From Oscheius dolichura (lineage: Eukaryota; Nematoda; Chromadorea; Rhabditida; Rhabditidae), in assembly GCA_932521035.1 (NCBI GenBank), contig OW051492.1, positions 9,052,001-9,116,000 of the forward strand: a stretch of DNA of 64,000 nucleotides, in the 5' to 3' direction. A program made the translations under genes and the position numbers. Of the stretch, positions 46,160 to 56,879 are shown one piece after another. The notes beneath the pieces are model-generated. The model was not told the origin of the DNA, ran no database searches, and was given only the letters and a program-made list of their open reading frames with translations. Numbering within the stretch: position 1 is the first letter of the stretch; each line of letters starts with the position of its first letter.

Positions 46160-48051
46160 TTAAATGTTGGGCACGGTACAATATTGGTAAATGGGACAGA
46201 GAAGTTCTTGGAACAGGACGTATCCGAGGTCGACGAAGGGGCTCCTCCTCTCGATAGGTTTCCTCTTCGTCAACTCCAATATCCACCTCGGGCCATTCCA
46301 CCATTCCATCACTATTTCACACAACACATTCAATATGGATCTTCGGTAAACCTTCGTATAAAATCGTAGCATAGTCTCAGCCGTTTTCGAGTATTCGTCT
46401 TTAATCTCTTCCATTGTTTCCAATTTTTCCAAATGTCCAAAAAGTACAGAATAATCGCAAGCGTTCCCTGGATAGGCATCATTGAGAATATCGTAAAGCT
46501 TCGTAATAAGTGCTTCCTTTGATGGGAAAGACTGCAGACAGGCGTTGACATTTGTCACCGTACCCCGTAGTGTTCTTTTTAATTCGACTATTTGCCATTC
46601 ATTTTGATTCTTAATTTCAGCAATCCAAATGTCACGTTTCTGAATTTTAGTGATGCTGTTGTTAGATTTTGATATTCTTACCGTGGAACGATTTCCTTTA
46701 AACGTGAGATGAAGATCCCTCAAGCCAATTACATGTATACACAGACTGACACTGTATCCTTGGTATTGGTAAAAGAAGCTGTGATGATGGACCATACTAA
46801 TAGAAAAATAACTCGGAAAGCGCGTTTCTTTCCATATCTGAAAATCGAAATATTTTGCGCGTAACAGGTGAGGGCTCAATAACCACGTTATCGAGCTGTC
46901 GAGGCCTGTCGCATCTCCGTTGCGGGACCATGTCGAAAGAAGGCTGGTCCCACAGCGGAGGTGCGACAGGCAGTTAAATCCCGTGACATAACCGTTCGGA
47001 CTACACGAAGGAAACAAACCTTGTGTAGATGGTTATATGCCTTTAGGGCTATTTGATCTGGTAAATGATCAAGGAACAGATACACAGTTTTCTTGCCAAG
47101 TGCCATCTCTTGAATCAGTTGGTCGGTGATATCAGTGAGAGCATTGGAAGCGTGATAATAGCCATAAGTCATCTTCTGAAATATGAGTTTATAATAAGAT
47201 CCTGTGGGGGCCGCCCTCCCATTGTTTGCCCCTTATTGTTCTTACCTTTACCGTGTCCATTTGTGCGATTTGTTTCAAATGACTCGAGGTTGTGTCCCTC
47301 GTAGTAGTAGCGCGTATTCCTTGCGTCTTCCATGTGCGTAACACTATTTCAATTTGTAATGTCGTCAGATTTTGGACAGACACATATTTGATATTAAAGT
47401 CGGCGGTAATCTCAAGAAAATAAGTTAGCGCTACATTATACTTCTTGTTTTTCTCAGTATCATCATAGCTGGCAGAATTCATCTGAAAAAAAGCAATAAT
47501 TTGAATAATTGATTTCCTATTATTTACCAATTTTATTTCAAAAAAGTAGAATCCAGAAAGAGATTGTCTGATTTTGGAAATATTCTCCAAGGTCATTGGC
47601 ACCAAAAAATTATGATCTCCTTCTTTTTTACCGTAATTTACGACCACATGGGCTCCACTGAGATCTTCTTGCTAAAATACTGGGAATAGAATTAACTAAC
47701 AAGAAAAAAAAATGGAAAGCTTGACCAAAAAAAAACCCCCAGCTGGGAAGCACTTACAGTTGTTTTGAAAGGAGAAATGGCTAACGTATCAGTTAAATAT
47801 ATATGTGGCTCTTTTCGGTAGCAATAAATACCAAGCCATTTTCTATTCCGCTCAGAAATTTCATCGAGATCCCGACAAGCCCGACGAAGACGAACATACG
47901 ATATCGGATAGCACTGAAAAACAATGGGATCTTATATAAAAATGAGGCAATGGAGCAAGCTTTGTGAAACCCAACAGCAGAGTATTCTTACCTTCCTAAT
48001 AATTTCGACTTTAATCTCCGCGGATAACTCCATAAAGTTGGTGTACTTCAT
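46160..48051 (-). CDS. F-box family protein F1
   Basis: F-box proteins bring substrates to SCF (Skp1-cullin-F-box) ubiquitin ligases. Seven exons (48051-47992, 47913-47758, 47671-47528, 47482-47246, 47175-47020, 46837-46682, 46639-46160) close to 462 residues, and all introns are phase 0. The F-box-like N-terminus spans exons 1-2 (FMELSAEIKVEIIRK, CYPISYVRLRRACRDL). Then come conserved family blocks: HVVVNYGKKEGDHNFLVPMT, ISKIRQSLSGFYFFEI, ALTYFLEIT, KMTYGYYH, GKKTVYLFLD. The C-terminal cassette (WWNGPRWILELTKRKPIE) is nearly identical at DNA level to F2 and similar in F5. The ligand region after the F-box may be an FTH-like substrate domain; this is inference. Intron 5 contains an inverted repeat. 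Confidence 0.75.
46881..46993. repeat. Short foldback element in F1 intron 5
   Basis: Inverted arms gcctgtcgcatctccgttgc (46904-46923) with gggacca, and tggtccc with agcggaggtgcgacaggc at right. The loop is about 14 bases. Probably a MITE; it leaves the splice sites intact. Confidence 0.75.
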
Positions 48052-48496
48052 CGTAAAATCGATAGGAATGAGACAAATTGTAAACGCGAGTCTCTCGTGA
48101 AAGCGAGCGCAAAACGCAGTTTCTCAAGAATACACAAAGCTTTTCATTCGCGCTTCGGGCTAAAAGCTTACAGGCCATCGGGGGTTCCGTGGATACCCGG
48201 ATCACGATCGAATAAGTATCTATTCGAAGCGGATCCAGGCCGATTTTTCCATGTTCTAGAATAACAGCCAGGATCAACTGGGTCGAGCCGCACGCCCGAG
48301 TTACAGAACATCTTTTGGCCACCACAATCCTACAGGGAAAAACGGTGTATGCAGTCACGACAACTGTAAGCCAACACAAAACAGTGGCGTCGACCGGCCG
48401 CCTTCAATACAACGGGGCACTTCAAGTCAATCCATAAAGAAATTAGAGATCGTGGCCGATATATTTACTGGCTCAAATAATTTTCACTCGACAGAG
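48052..48496. other. Intergenic spacer between F-box genes F1 and F2
   Basis: Contains the presumed F1 promoter and F2 3' flank. No gene recognised. An open minus-strand frame across it overlaps the F1 start in another frame and is not supported. Confidence 0.4.
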
Positions 48497-50748
48497 TTAA
48501 ATGTTTGGTACAGTACAATATTGATAAATGGGACAGAGAAGTTCTTGGAACAGGACGTATCCGAGGTCGACGAAGGGGCTCCTCCTCTCGATCGGTTTCC
48601 TCTTCGTCAACTCCAATATCCACCTCGGGCCATTCCACCATTCCATCACCATTTCACACAACACATTTAAGATTGTTCTTCGGTAGGTCCTTCTATAAAA
48701 TCGTAGCATAAACTCTGTAGATTTCGAGTATTCGTCTTTAATTTCCTCCTCTGTCTCCATCTTCGTCATCTTCTCGTAAAGTATGGAATAATCATAAGCA
48801 TGCCCAGGATACGAAATATCGATAAAGAGACACAGTGTCGTAATGAAAGTCTCCTTTGACAATTGAGCTCGCAGACAGATATAGACTTGCGTCTTCGTGC
48901 CCCACTGAATTCGTCTTAATGTAACAATTATCCATTGGTTTTTGGCCTGATATTTAGCTATCCAAATGCCATATTTCTTTCTCTGGAAATAGTATATATT
49001 TGCCCATCTTAGGCTGTCCTACCGAGTCGTTGTGCTCCTTAAAATTGAGCTGAAGTTCCGCCAATTGCTTGATATGTAAAACGCCTATCATTCTATATCC
49101 CGTTGCATAATAAAAGAAGTTAGAGTCTTCGATAAAATAAAGACTAAAATATTTGGGAAAATTTGCTTCTTTATTCCAAATCTGGAATATTTCTGTGTTT
49201 TTAGCAACAACAAAAAAGACTAACGCACCCTGTAAAGGCTGCTATAGGCTTTTGTAGCTATCTCATGAGGTAAACAACTGAGAAACAGATAAACTGTTCT
49301 CTTTCCGCGAGCTATTTCCTGGATCAATTCTTCAGTAATGTCGGTGATGGCATTGGACATGTGATAATAGCCATACGGCATTTTCTGAAAGTTATGGAAT
49401 TAAATAAAAACTAGGAGATGCATATGCCCATCTTAAAATCAGTGGCAAGCTGATTCCTAGACCCTGTTTCAAGGCGTAAAATCTCGGCAGGTGGATCATC
49501 TTTATTCAAAACAGTTACAAAACTGTGACGCCGTTACACCTTTGACTTGCCGAGACCTTACGGGGTCGAATTATCGGGCCAACGTTCTCCCTCACCACAC
49601 CCAAAAACTCACCCAATGCGCTCTGCGCTCGAATAATTCGACCTTGCTTATTTTTTTGCGTCTATCTAGTTCAGAATTTTATGGCGGACAAGCTGATATA
49701 GGTTATATTCCATAAGAATAAGAAATTGCTGAATTATCGATAGAAACACTATGTTCACCTCAAAAACTCTATTTTGGGTTATATTTCAGCAATTTCTTAT
49801 TCTTACGGAATATAACCTATATCAGCTTGTCCGCCATAAAATTCTGAACAAGATAGACATTAAAAAAATAAGCAATTATTCGAGCGCGGCGAGCATTTGG
49901 TGAGTTTTTTGTGTGCGGTGAGGGAGAACATTGGTCGAATTATCGTGTGCCAAGCCAGTTTGTGGACCCCTCAAGCCATTTTTTCTTGGCTGACAAGATA
50001 GCTGACCCGTACCTTTACAGTATCCATTTGGCTTATGTCTTTCAAATTTTGAACAGTGGTGTCCCTTGTAGAGTAGATAGTAAGCCCACGTGTACCCCCT
50101 GTGCTTAGTACCAGTTCAACTTGAGCGGTTGTAAGGTTTCGGACGGACACATAACGAAAGTTTAAATCACATGCCACTTCAAGGAAATAAGTTAACGCGT
50201 CGTCAAATTTCTTGTTTTCCTCGTAATCTTCGGGACTGGCATCGTTTATCTGGAAAAGTAGCATTAATTGTCCATAGGCAAAATTACCAGAGAAACTTCG
50301 AAGAAATAAAACCCCGAAAGGGATCCTCTAATTTTGGAGATGTTCTTGCTAGTCATTGGAACTAAGAAATTGTGATCACCATCTTTTTTGCCATAGTTTA
50401 CCGCTACATGAGGTCCTTTGAGATCTCTTTGCTGAAATTTTATAGTAACGGTCGGACGAACGGTAGTGATCAAAACTGCTTACCTTATACTCTTCTGATT
50501 GGGAAAAGGGCCAAATCGATAACGAATTGGTTAAATAGAGATGAGGCTGCTGTCGATAACAATAAATGCCCAGCCATTTTCTACTCTGTTCAGAAACTTC
50601 ATCAATTTGTCGACAAGACTGCCGGAGACGGACATAAGGGATCGGATAGCACTAAAATGATGGGAATCTTTCTAAAAACCTCGCCCACCTTCCGAATAAC
50701 CTGAACCTTCATCTCGGCTGATAATTCCATAAATTTGGGATACTCCAT
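48497..50748 (-). CDS. F-box family protein F2
   Basis: Seven exons (50748-50689, 50651-50484, 50431-50288, 50249-50013, 49384-49229, 49181-49023, 48982-48497) close to 469 residues in phase 0 throughout. Exon lengths match F1 almost exactly (60, 168, 144, 237, 156, 159, 486). The F-box-like start is KFMELSAEMKVQVIRK then CYPIPYVRLRQSC. Family blocks GPHVAVNYGKKDGDHNFLV, ALTYFLEVA, KMPYGYYHMSNAITDIT and GKRTVYLFL follow. The C-terminal cassette is almost base-for-base that of F1. Intron 4 (628 nt) carries a MITE alpha and a large foldback side by side. No lesion seen. It likely acts as an SCF substrate adaptor. Confidence 0.75.
49461..49579. mobile_element. MITE alpha, copy 3 (diverged)
   Basis: Arms ggcgtaaaatctcggcag (left) and cttgccgagaccttacgggg (right) with interior gatcatctttattcaaaaca and aacagttacaaaactgtg, aligned with the copies at 38.7 and 28.8 kb. 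It lies in F2 intron 4 and directly abuts the larger foldback that follows. Confidence 0.8.
49566..49946. mobile_element. Large foldback element in F2 intron 4
   Basis: Left arm from about 49566 to 49733 and right arm from about 49785 to 49946 are long inverted repeats. Both contain ttcagaattttatggcggac, gcttgtccgccataaaattc or their complements, and a shared end (accaaaaactcacc.aatgcg). The loop is about 50 bases (aaacactatgttcacc). No open frame is supported. A foldback-type DNA element or MITE fits. Confidence 0.9.
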
Positions 50749-50893
50749 GGTGGCCGAAATCGATAGGAATTGGCAGACGAGAGTAGGGAAAATTAAGAAA
50801 GCGACTGGGAAGAAATTAGACAGAGAACGCGAGAGCATAACGCAGACACGTGACGTCTTCGCTTTCACATAGGATGCTGGCCCTTGGATATAT

Positions 50894-51160
50894 ATGGTAC
50901 CGGTGACAGTTCAAAGCGAAAAGTCCGGAAAAGAGAAGCAAGAAGCACAGCAACAAAAAGCAGGAAAAGGTCGAGGAGAAGGACGAGAAAAGAAGGAGAA
51001 GAAAGACTTCATCATGGTCATCTTTATTGCCTAGCAGTTGCTGCTGGCTGGCAGCGGTGGCGGCAAGAAGAAGCGGAGCTCCACGGCCGGATTCACCAAG
51101 AAGTCTCCCAGATTGGCTCTCTTGTGGCCGACTATGACAGGAGATGGAAACGGCGATTGA
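50894..51160 (+). CDS. Candidate basic small membrane protein with internal TAG
   Basis: From the ATG at 50894 the frame encodes a strongly charged stretch (VQSEKSGKEKQEAQQQKAG, EKKEKKDFIMVIFIA), meets TAG at 51032-51034 and stays open in the same frame (QLLLAGSGGGKKKRSS) to 51160. The TAG falls in the middle of a hydrophobic run. A second frame over 50884-51225 is open for 113 codons but has no early ATG. ggatatatatgg just upstream is TATA-like. Options are a 46-residue peptide, a pseudogene or readthrough. The LLLAGSGGGKKK part recalls the short-signal Cys-Lys family without its intron. Low certainty. Confidence 0.3.
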
Positions 51161-51517
51161 AGGAAGCTGCGACAATGAGCAGAGAGAAGACGGCGAAGCG
51201 GACATCAACACGGCAGATTGTCTAAGAAAAATGTATAAATTTTGTACATCTATATCTGTGTTGCTTTGTTTCTTATACTTTTGAAGGGCACGCATTTTTA
51301 TGGGCCATTATTTCAGTTTTTCCGATGGAAGTCTGACCCAATACTGACCGGATTTCCTGTCGGGACAATTGTGACATTTTTCGACGGATAGGGCCCGTCT
51401 TTTCCCGGTTATACTGGTCTGGTCGGGGAATTAACAAGGTCAACCGCCTGTTCCATTACTTCATTGTCCTTTCCGACTCGCTAGCTGCTCCTTCGTCTAC
51501 TTTTTCTCCTGCTGAAG

Positions 51518-53283
51518 ATGGCCACCGTCATGAAGAAGGTACCACCACTCTTGCCGCCGTCTCACCAACACTTTCCATTTCAGAAACCCCTGGACGACGT
51601 CTGGTCATACCAACTGGTCCGTACACCGTTCCCTCTGAATGCTCTAAAAGCACCAAATCAGCAGAATATGTACGTGGCGCTGTGGTATCGTCACGGGAAG
51701 CCGGTCATGGGCCGCGCCTGGAATGACAGCGGCGTAGTACAGTGTGAATTTGCTGTTGATCGGAAGATTTTCTCCGATACGGATGTCGGCGGCACCATTC
51801 AACTTCTGACCTATGAAGGAACTCACACCACCAATAGCTTCTTCTACGAATGGGTTCCCATCACCGCGTGGAGGGTACGTTGCCGTCTTTCTGACCATTT
51901 GTCAGACGTTGCCTACAAAACGCCGTAAAACTCCGGCACTCATTTATCGGCCACCAGTCGGTGTACTGTAACTGGTGCGCTTTGGCGCTGGCTTGCCGTC
52001 AAACTGGCCACTTCCCGGGAGATTTTCGGCCCGCGTTCTTCATTTGCTACCGAAAATTGGCCATACATTCCTCTCTAGAATATTTGGATTCCCCTTTTGA
52101 TTGAGCAAAAAGCGAAAATGAAGAGCAGCCGTTCATTTGGATAGAATCAAACCCACGGATTAGCAGCTGACCCGTTTTTCGACCTGCTTCCTGCAATTGA
52201 AACCCGCGCTGGTTCAGAAAACAGTGGACTTCCGCGGGTGACTTAAATAGCCAGAAAAACGTATCTTCCCACGCCGGGAATGGAACCCAAGCCCAAAATC
52301 CATAGAAATCTGCAGTTACCGTAATATTTGGGCCGGGATAGGGCTTTTCTTCGCGCAACGTTCCCATGGCTCATTCCAATTTACAATATTAAAAAATGCC
52401 GCTTTAAACCATCTTGGTATATGTTAATTTTTCAGATTGACCAAGCCTCGGAGAATCCAATCCGTCAAGTGGTCCGCTGCGGCCCGTCGGCCCCCGTCTT
52501 TTGGACTGAAGCCGGCGCCCTCGGCAATTACGACCTGGACAATCTGAAGGCCTTCTTCTCGATCAACGGGAAGTTCCACGAGGTCGGCGACTCGGCCCTC
52601 CTGGCCAATATGAAGATCCTCGTGCGCTGTATTGAAGGCGGCCCGCCGCACTGTCCCTGTAAGGTGTGTGACGTCGACGTGAAGCAGAGGCCGACTCAAA
52701 AGCCGCTGATGGTCAACGACTGGGGCGACTTCCTCTACGGGATGCAGTGGCCGGCGGAGAAGCCCCTGATCAAGGCACTCGGCAGGGCACTCAAGACCCC
52801 GAAAGGACCGCAGGAACAGGTCGTCGCCCTCTGGTATCGTCACGGGGTGCCGAAGATGGGAAGGGCCTGGAATCATCAGGGGCGCATCGTGGCTTCCTTT
52901 TCCGAGTCGGTTTTCTTGTCTTCGAAAGACTCCCATAATTATTTTCCAGCAATGGCCGTGAAGTGACGGGCGAGTGTGTCGGCTCGCTGCAAATTTTGGT
53001 GGAACTGCCCGCGACGGCCGCCGGCTTCGACTACATTTGGCTGCCGTACGAGCAGGCCTCCAAGTACCAGGAAAAGGACTATGCCCCTCTGCACATCGGC
53101 CACGTGGCGCCGTGTGTCTTGCTGACGAAAGAGAACCAGGAGATTCTCGGTCAAGTCGACTTGAAGAAGGAGCGCGCCGAGGCCGCCTTCAACGGGAAGG
53201 TCATCATCCGAGAAGGCCCGCTGCAGTTGAACCATCTGATGGTCCTATGCCGACGGGACCGCGACGACACCTTCACCATTTGA
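51518..53283 (+). CDS. DUF3421/DM9-type repeat protein
   Basis: Four exons (51518-51538, 51584-51874, 52436-52917, 52950-53283) give 375 residues. Two copies of VALWYRHGxPxMGRAWN with following beta-rich sequence (IQLLTYEGTHTTNSFFYEWV; SLQILVELPATAAGFDYIWL) mark the repeated DUF3421/DM9-type domain of nematodes and other animals; the family's biochemical role is not known to me. No signal peptide: MATVMKKKPLDD suggests a cytosolic protein. The HCPCKVC motif is a local cysteine cluster. To join exon 3 to 4 in frame I used a 32-nt intron with a weak gtcttc donor; the stronger-looking GT nearby gives the wrong phase. AATAAA is at about 53349. Codon use is GC-rich like a highly expressed gene. 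Confidence 0.75.
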
Positions 53284-53701
53284 GGGGCCGCTTCCCGGAA
53301 GAAGAAGACAAGACTTCAGTGATTTGGAGACGTTACAAGAAGTGGCTAATAAAATGTCCTTCACTTTCTTGTTCTTCTTCTTTTTTCTTGATGGAGGACG
53401 CCTGGAGCCGCCAGGAAAAGGAACAAAGCGAGAGGAGAATCCGATTTAGAACGCGATAAAGGTGCCGGATCAACTTTATCCAGATGGCCGATTGCTGCTT
53501 TTTTCTTCGAAAATAATGAAAGTTGACGGCCTCTTGGGGCCGTGAGCGTGCTACCGCAGAACAAACAGAAGACAATAACAAGACAAGAAGACAGAGAAGG
53601 ATCGATTTTATTCTGTCTCAATCAAAGAAATGGTACTGATTACAGGCAGCCAAAATACGATGAATTTGTTATTTGGTGTTTCCCGTTCCCTCCCCGGTTC
53701 T
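53284..53701. other. Intergenic spacer (convergent 3' ends)
   Basis: Holds the poly(A) signals of both flanking genes (AATAAA near 53349 on plus, tttatt near 53607 for minus). No other feature recognised. Confidence 0.5.
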
Positions 53702-54316
53702 CTATTTCTTGTGGTCGTCCTCCTTCTTCGAGCTGCTCTCCTTCTTGTCCGCCTCCCGTCCTCCGCCGTCGGCCTTCTTCTTCTTGCCGTCCTTGGCGTC
53801 CTTGGCGTCCTTCTCATCGTCCCAGTCCGATTCGATGTCCTGGAACGTGGGATATTCTCCCTTCTTGGCCTTTTTCCCGTCGGCAATTTCCTTTTCCTTC
53901 TTCGTCATTACAATTTCCTTCGGCTTGATATCGGGGCCGCCACCCTCCGGCTTGGCGGATATTTGGCTAATTTGGGTGGCCTGTGTCTTGATGGGTTCCT
54001 TACTCGGCTGTTTTTCAGCGGCTTGACTCTTCCCTTCAGAACCGCCATCAGCCGGCGCCTCGGCAGACGGAGCTGTAGCCGGCGGCTTGTCCATTTTCGA
54101 CGGCGGCTTGCCGACTTTTGACTTCTTGGAGGACGAGTCCCGAATTGGGGCCGGCCGCTGCTGGGATGGTGGCCGCTGTTTGTCCGCGATCCTCTTCTTC
54201 TTCTTCTCCTTTTTCCCACACGACGCCAGGATTGTCAGCGCTGAAAAGAAGAAGATAAAGTACAAAGACGACAGTAAAAACGTACCTAAAATGCCGAAGA
54301 CGATGGCCGGGATCAT
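53702..54316 (-). CDS. Short-signal Cys-Lys family, member 4 (Lys/Pro/Asp-rich)
   Basis: Exon 1 (54316-54286, 31 nt) encodes MIPAIVFGIL. The 45-nt phase-1 intron is the shortest in the family, and exon 2 (54240-53702) continues ALTILASCGKKEKKKKR; total 189 residues. The tail is lysine, proline, alanine and aspartate rich (KPPSKMDKPPATAPSAEA, KDAKDAKDGKKKK) with no predicted fold. The ATG context (gccgtcttca) matches members 1 and 2. The N-terminus superficially resembles a bacterial lipobox (LASC) but in a nematode this is more likely a signal peptide or membrane anchor. Confidence 0.65.
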   Translation of the reverse strand: MIPAIVFGILGTFLLSSLYFIFFFSALTILASCGKKEKKKKRIADKQRPPSQQRPAPIRDSSSKKSKVGKPPSKMDKPPATAPSAEAPADGGSEGKSQAAEKQPSKEPIKTQATQISQISAKPEGGGPDIKPKEIVMTKKEKEIADGKKAKKGEYPTFQDIESDWDDEKDAKDAKDGKKKKADGGGREADKKESSSKKEDDHKK

Positions 54317-54561
54317 TGAAGACGGCGACCACTCCAACGGTTGAATGGGAGGTTGAATGAAGATTTTCTTCGCTTTCCTTTTTAACCAGTTTATTCCTAG
54401 TTAAAACCGGGTTACTGTAGTTATCAGACTGTCAAAGGTGACCGCATCAAGAAAACTCGACAAAAAGACGGGTGATTACTGTTTGAAGGCGAAGGCGGGC
54501 AAGGGAAGGCCTTCCCAATTGGGCAAACATCGAAAAGAGAAAAAATTTATTGCGTTGCTGG

Positions 54562-56783
54562 TCAGGAAACAGTATTATCTGGTGCTGCCTGCTGACCATT
54601 ATTCTGTATGTAGAAAGAGAAAACCGCTTGAGCAGTCTTCGTGTATTCTGTCCAAATTTCCAACGGCCTATCCATCTTTGTCGCATTTTCATAAAATATA
54701 GAATAGTCAAAGGCATTTCCAGGATGAGCCTGATTGATATAATAGAAGAGATACTCAATGAGGGCATCCTTTGATAGGGAATAAAATTGACGAAGATAAA
54801 CATCTGTCATGTAATCTAATCCAATCCGGTGCATTAGAATACACTGCCATTTATCGTCATAGCGGTCGCCGACCATTTTATATATCCAAACATCAAATCT
54901 CATAGGCTATATACATGAGACTTAAAAGGCATTAAAACTCTTACCAATGGGTCAAATCCCTTAAAATCCAGTGGAGTTTTGATTAAACTTATAACAGACG
55001 CATAATTTCCAATTGTACACGCGGGAAAAAGATAAAAGAAGCCGGGATCCTGGGCAAAGTATAGGCACAGATCAGCAGGAGCAGTAGCTTCGTTAGTCCA
55101 GAAAATCTGAAAACCATTTTATGAATGACATCATTTGAGAAATTTAAAGGAGCCCCCCAGGGACCTCGGCCCGGGTACTATGACCCCGTGGCGACTACCC
55201 CCACTTGTATTCCGTCGAATGTAATATAGTTTTGCCTATAAACATCAGTAAGTAAGATGACCTTGTTCATCTGATTCCAGATAGATATAGCTGTTTCGTG
55301 TGGCATCATACCAACAGCCAGGAATACGGTCTTCTTGCCGTCGACTATATTATAGATTAGTTCCTCGCTAACAAGTGGACCTAGATCGTTTGCAATATCA
55401 TACTGTCCATAAGTCATCTTCTGAAAATGGTCAAATGTTTTCTGTACTTCTTAACAAACTGGAGCTTTCTTTGTAAAATTGAACCGGAAACAGAAAAAAT
55501 GGGGTTGAGCTGCTCCACCTCTCAACAATTTCCAGCTCTACTTACTTTTAGCCGGGCAATGGAATATTTCGCGCCACATTTGTGCTTATAATTTGTTCAT
55601 TTTTGGACTACGTTTAACAATTTAACAGCTATTTGAGAGAGCAGATCACGGCGGTTCTAACACACTCGTTGTCAACCCAGTAAACCTTATGTGACGTTTC
55701 CTATGAACACAAACATGCGAATAAACCGAGAAATCGCCGAAAAATCAACAACATTTGCATTTATAGGAAATTTACTCCACGCCTTATTCAGCTGAAAATA
55801 CATGTGCGAGAACCGCCGTGATCTGCTCTCCCAAACAGTAGTTGAATTATTAAAAATGGTCCAGGCACGAGAAAGCTACAAGCACAAATGTGGCGCGGAA
55901 TATTCCATTGACCGGTTAAAAGTAAGTAGAGCCCAATTTGCCGCCTTTCTCCCTACCTTTACCGTATCCTTTTGTGTAATCTCTTCCAAACCTTCTATTG
56001 TTGCGTCCTTCTTCTCATAAAAAACGGAAATTCCAATTGTTCTCCATATATTTAGTGCTCGCCGCACTTGTACCGTTGTCAAATCTTGGAATGCCAAATA
56101 AGCAATATTTAACTCGGAAGTGGCTTCAATAAAATAAATCAAAGCGTCTCCAAATTTTATGTTTCTTTCCTCGTCTGCATCGGTGGCACCATTCACCTGG
56201 AACAAAATGTTTGTTTTCCATAGTAATTCAACAATGGGAGCAGTAAATCCAGGCCGGGAATTAGCCGCCATTGAGAAGTTTAATAATCCTTACTTACCAA
56301 GAAAATTTCGAAGAAATAGAATCCAGAAAGAGAGTTCCTAATTTTTGGAATGTTCTCTCTGGTCATTGGAACCAAAAAATTATGATCTCCATCCCGATTA
56401 CCATAGTTTACAGCCACATGGACGCCGTTAAGGTCTTCTTGCTAAAAATTTTGGAATTGAAAAAGAAAAAGGGGACTTACAATATCATCTCTTGATTTTA
56501 TGAATGGTTCAATTTCTAAAGTATCCGTTAAATACAGTTGAGGCTCTTCTCGATAGCAATAGATTCCAAGACTTCTTCTATGTTTCTCACAAAATTCATC
56601 CAGGAATTTACAAGAGCGACGAAGGCGGACATACGGGATCGCATAGCACTGAAAGAATCACTAACCCGTACCCAAGAAAATTAGATTTAAAAAAAACCAA
56701 AGATGGGGACTGATCTAGAATACCTTTCTGACAACTTCGATCTTCATTTCAGCCGATAAATTGCCGAATTGTTGATATTTCAT
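54562..56783 (-). CDS. F-box family protein F3 (lacks the C-terminal cassette)
   Basis: Seven phase-0 exons (56783-56724, 56648-56481, 56441-56298, 56196-55957, 55420-55262, 55106-54945, 54906-54562) close to 425 residues. F-box-like start: FGNLSAEMKIEVVRK then CYAIPYVRLRRSC. Blocks HVAVNYGNRDGDHNFLVPMT, IRNSLSGFYFFEI, DALIYFIEA, KMTYGQYD and GKKTVFLAVGM follow, as in F1 and F2. The last exon is only 345 nt and ends NNGQQAAPDNTVS, so the WWNGPRWILEL cassette shared by F1, F2 and F5 is missing. Exon 6 opens with IFW as in the others. Intron 4 carries a large foldback. Presumed SCF adaptor. Confidence 0.75.
55537..55932. mobile_element. Large foldback element in F3 intron 4
   Basis: Left arm 55537-55669 and right arm 55804-55932 are long inverted repeats sharing ctctacttacttttarccgg, aatatt.cgcgccacattt and agcagatcacggcggttct. 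A roughly 130-bp loop has no frame. The right end is only about 25 bases from the exon 4 splice donor, yet the donor is intact. Confidence 0.9.
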
Positions 56784-56879
56784 GGTGTCTATAATCGATA
56801 GGAGACGCAAGAAGGCACTTCTAGAATAGAATATGGAGTAGGGAAAGCGAACCATCAACGCTGCAAGGCAAAACTTGAA

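Noticed and set aside
48452-48711. Conserved plus-strand ORFs opposite the F-box cassette
   Set aside because: They recur only because the antisense cassette is nearly identical between F1 and F2; no independent support.
53608-54219. Arg/Ser-rich minus and plus frames
   Set aside because: Alternative frames of the Cys-Lys family member 4; only one frame starts with the conserved leader exon.
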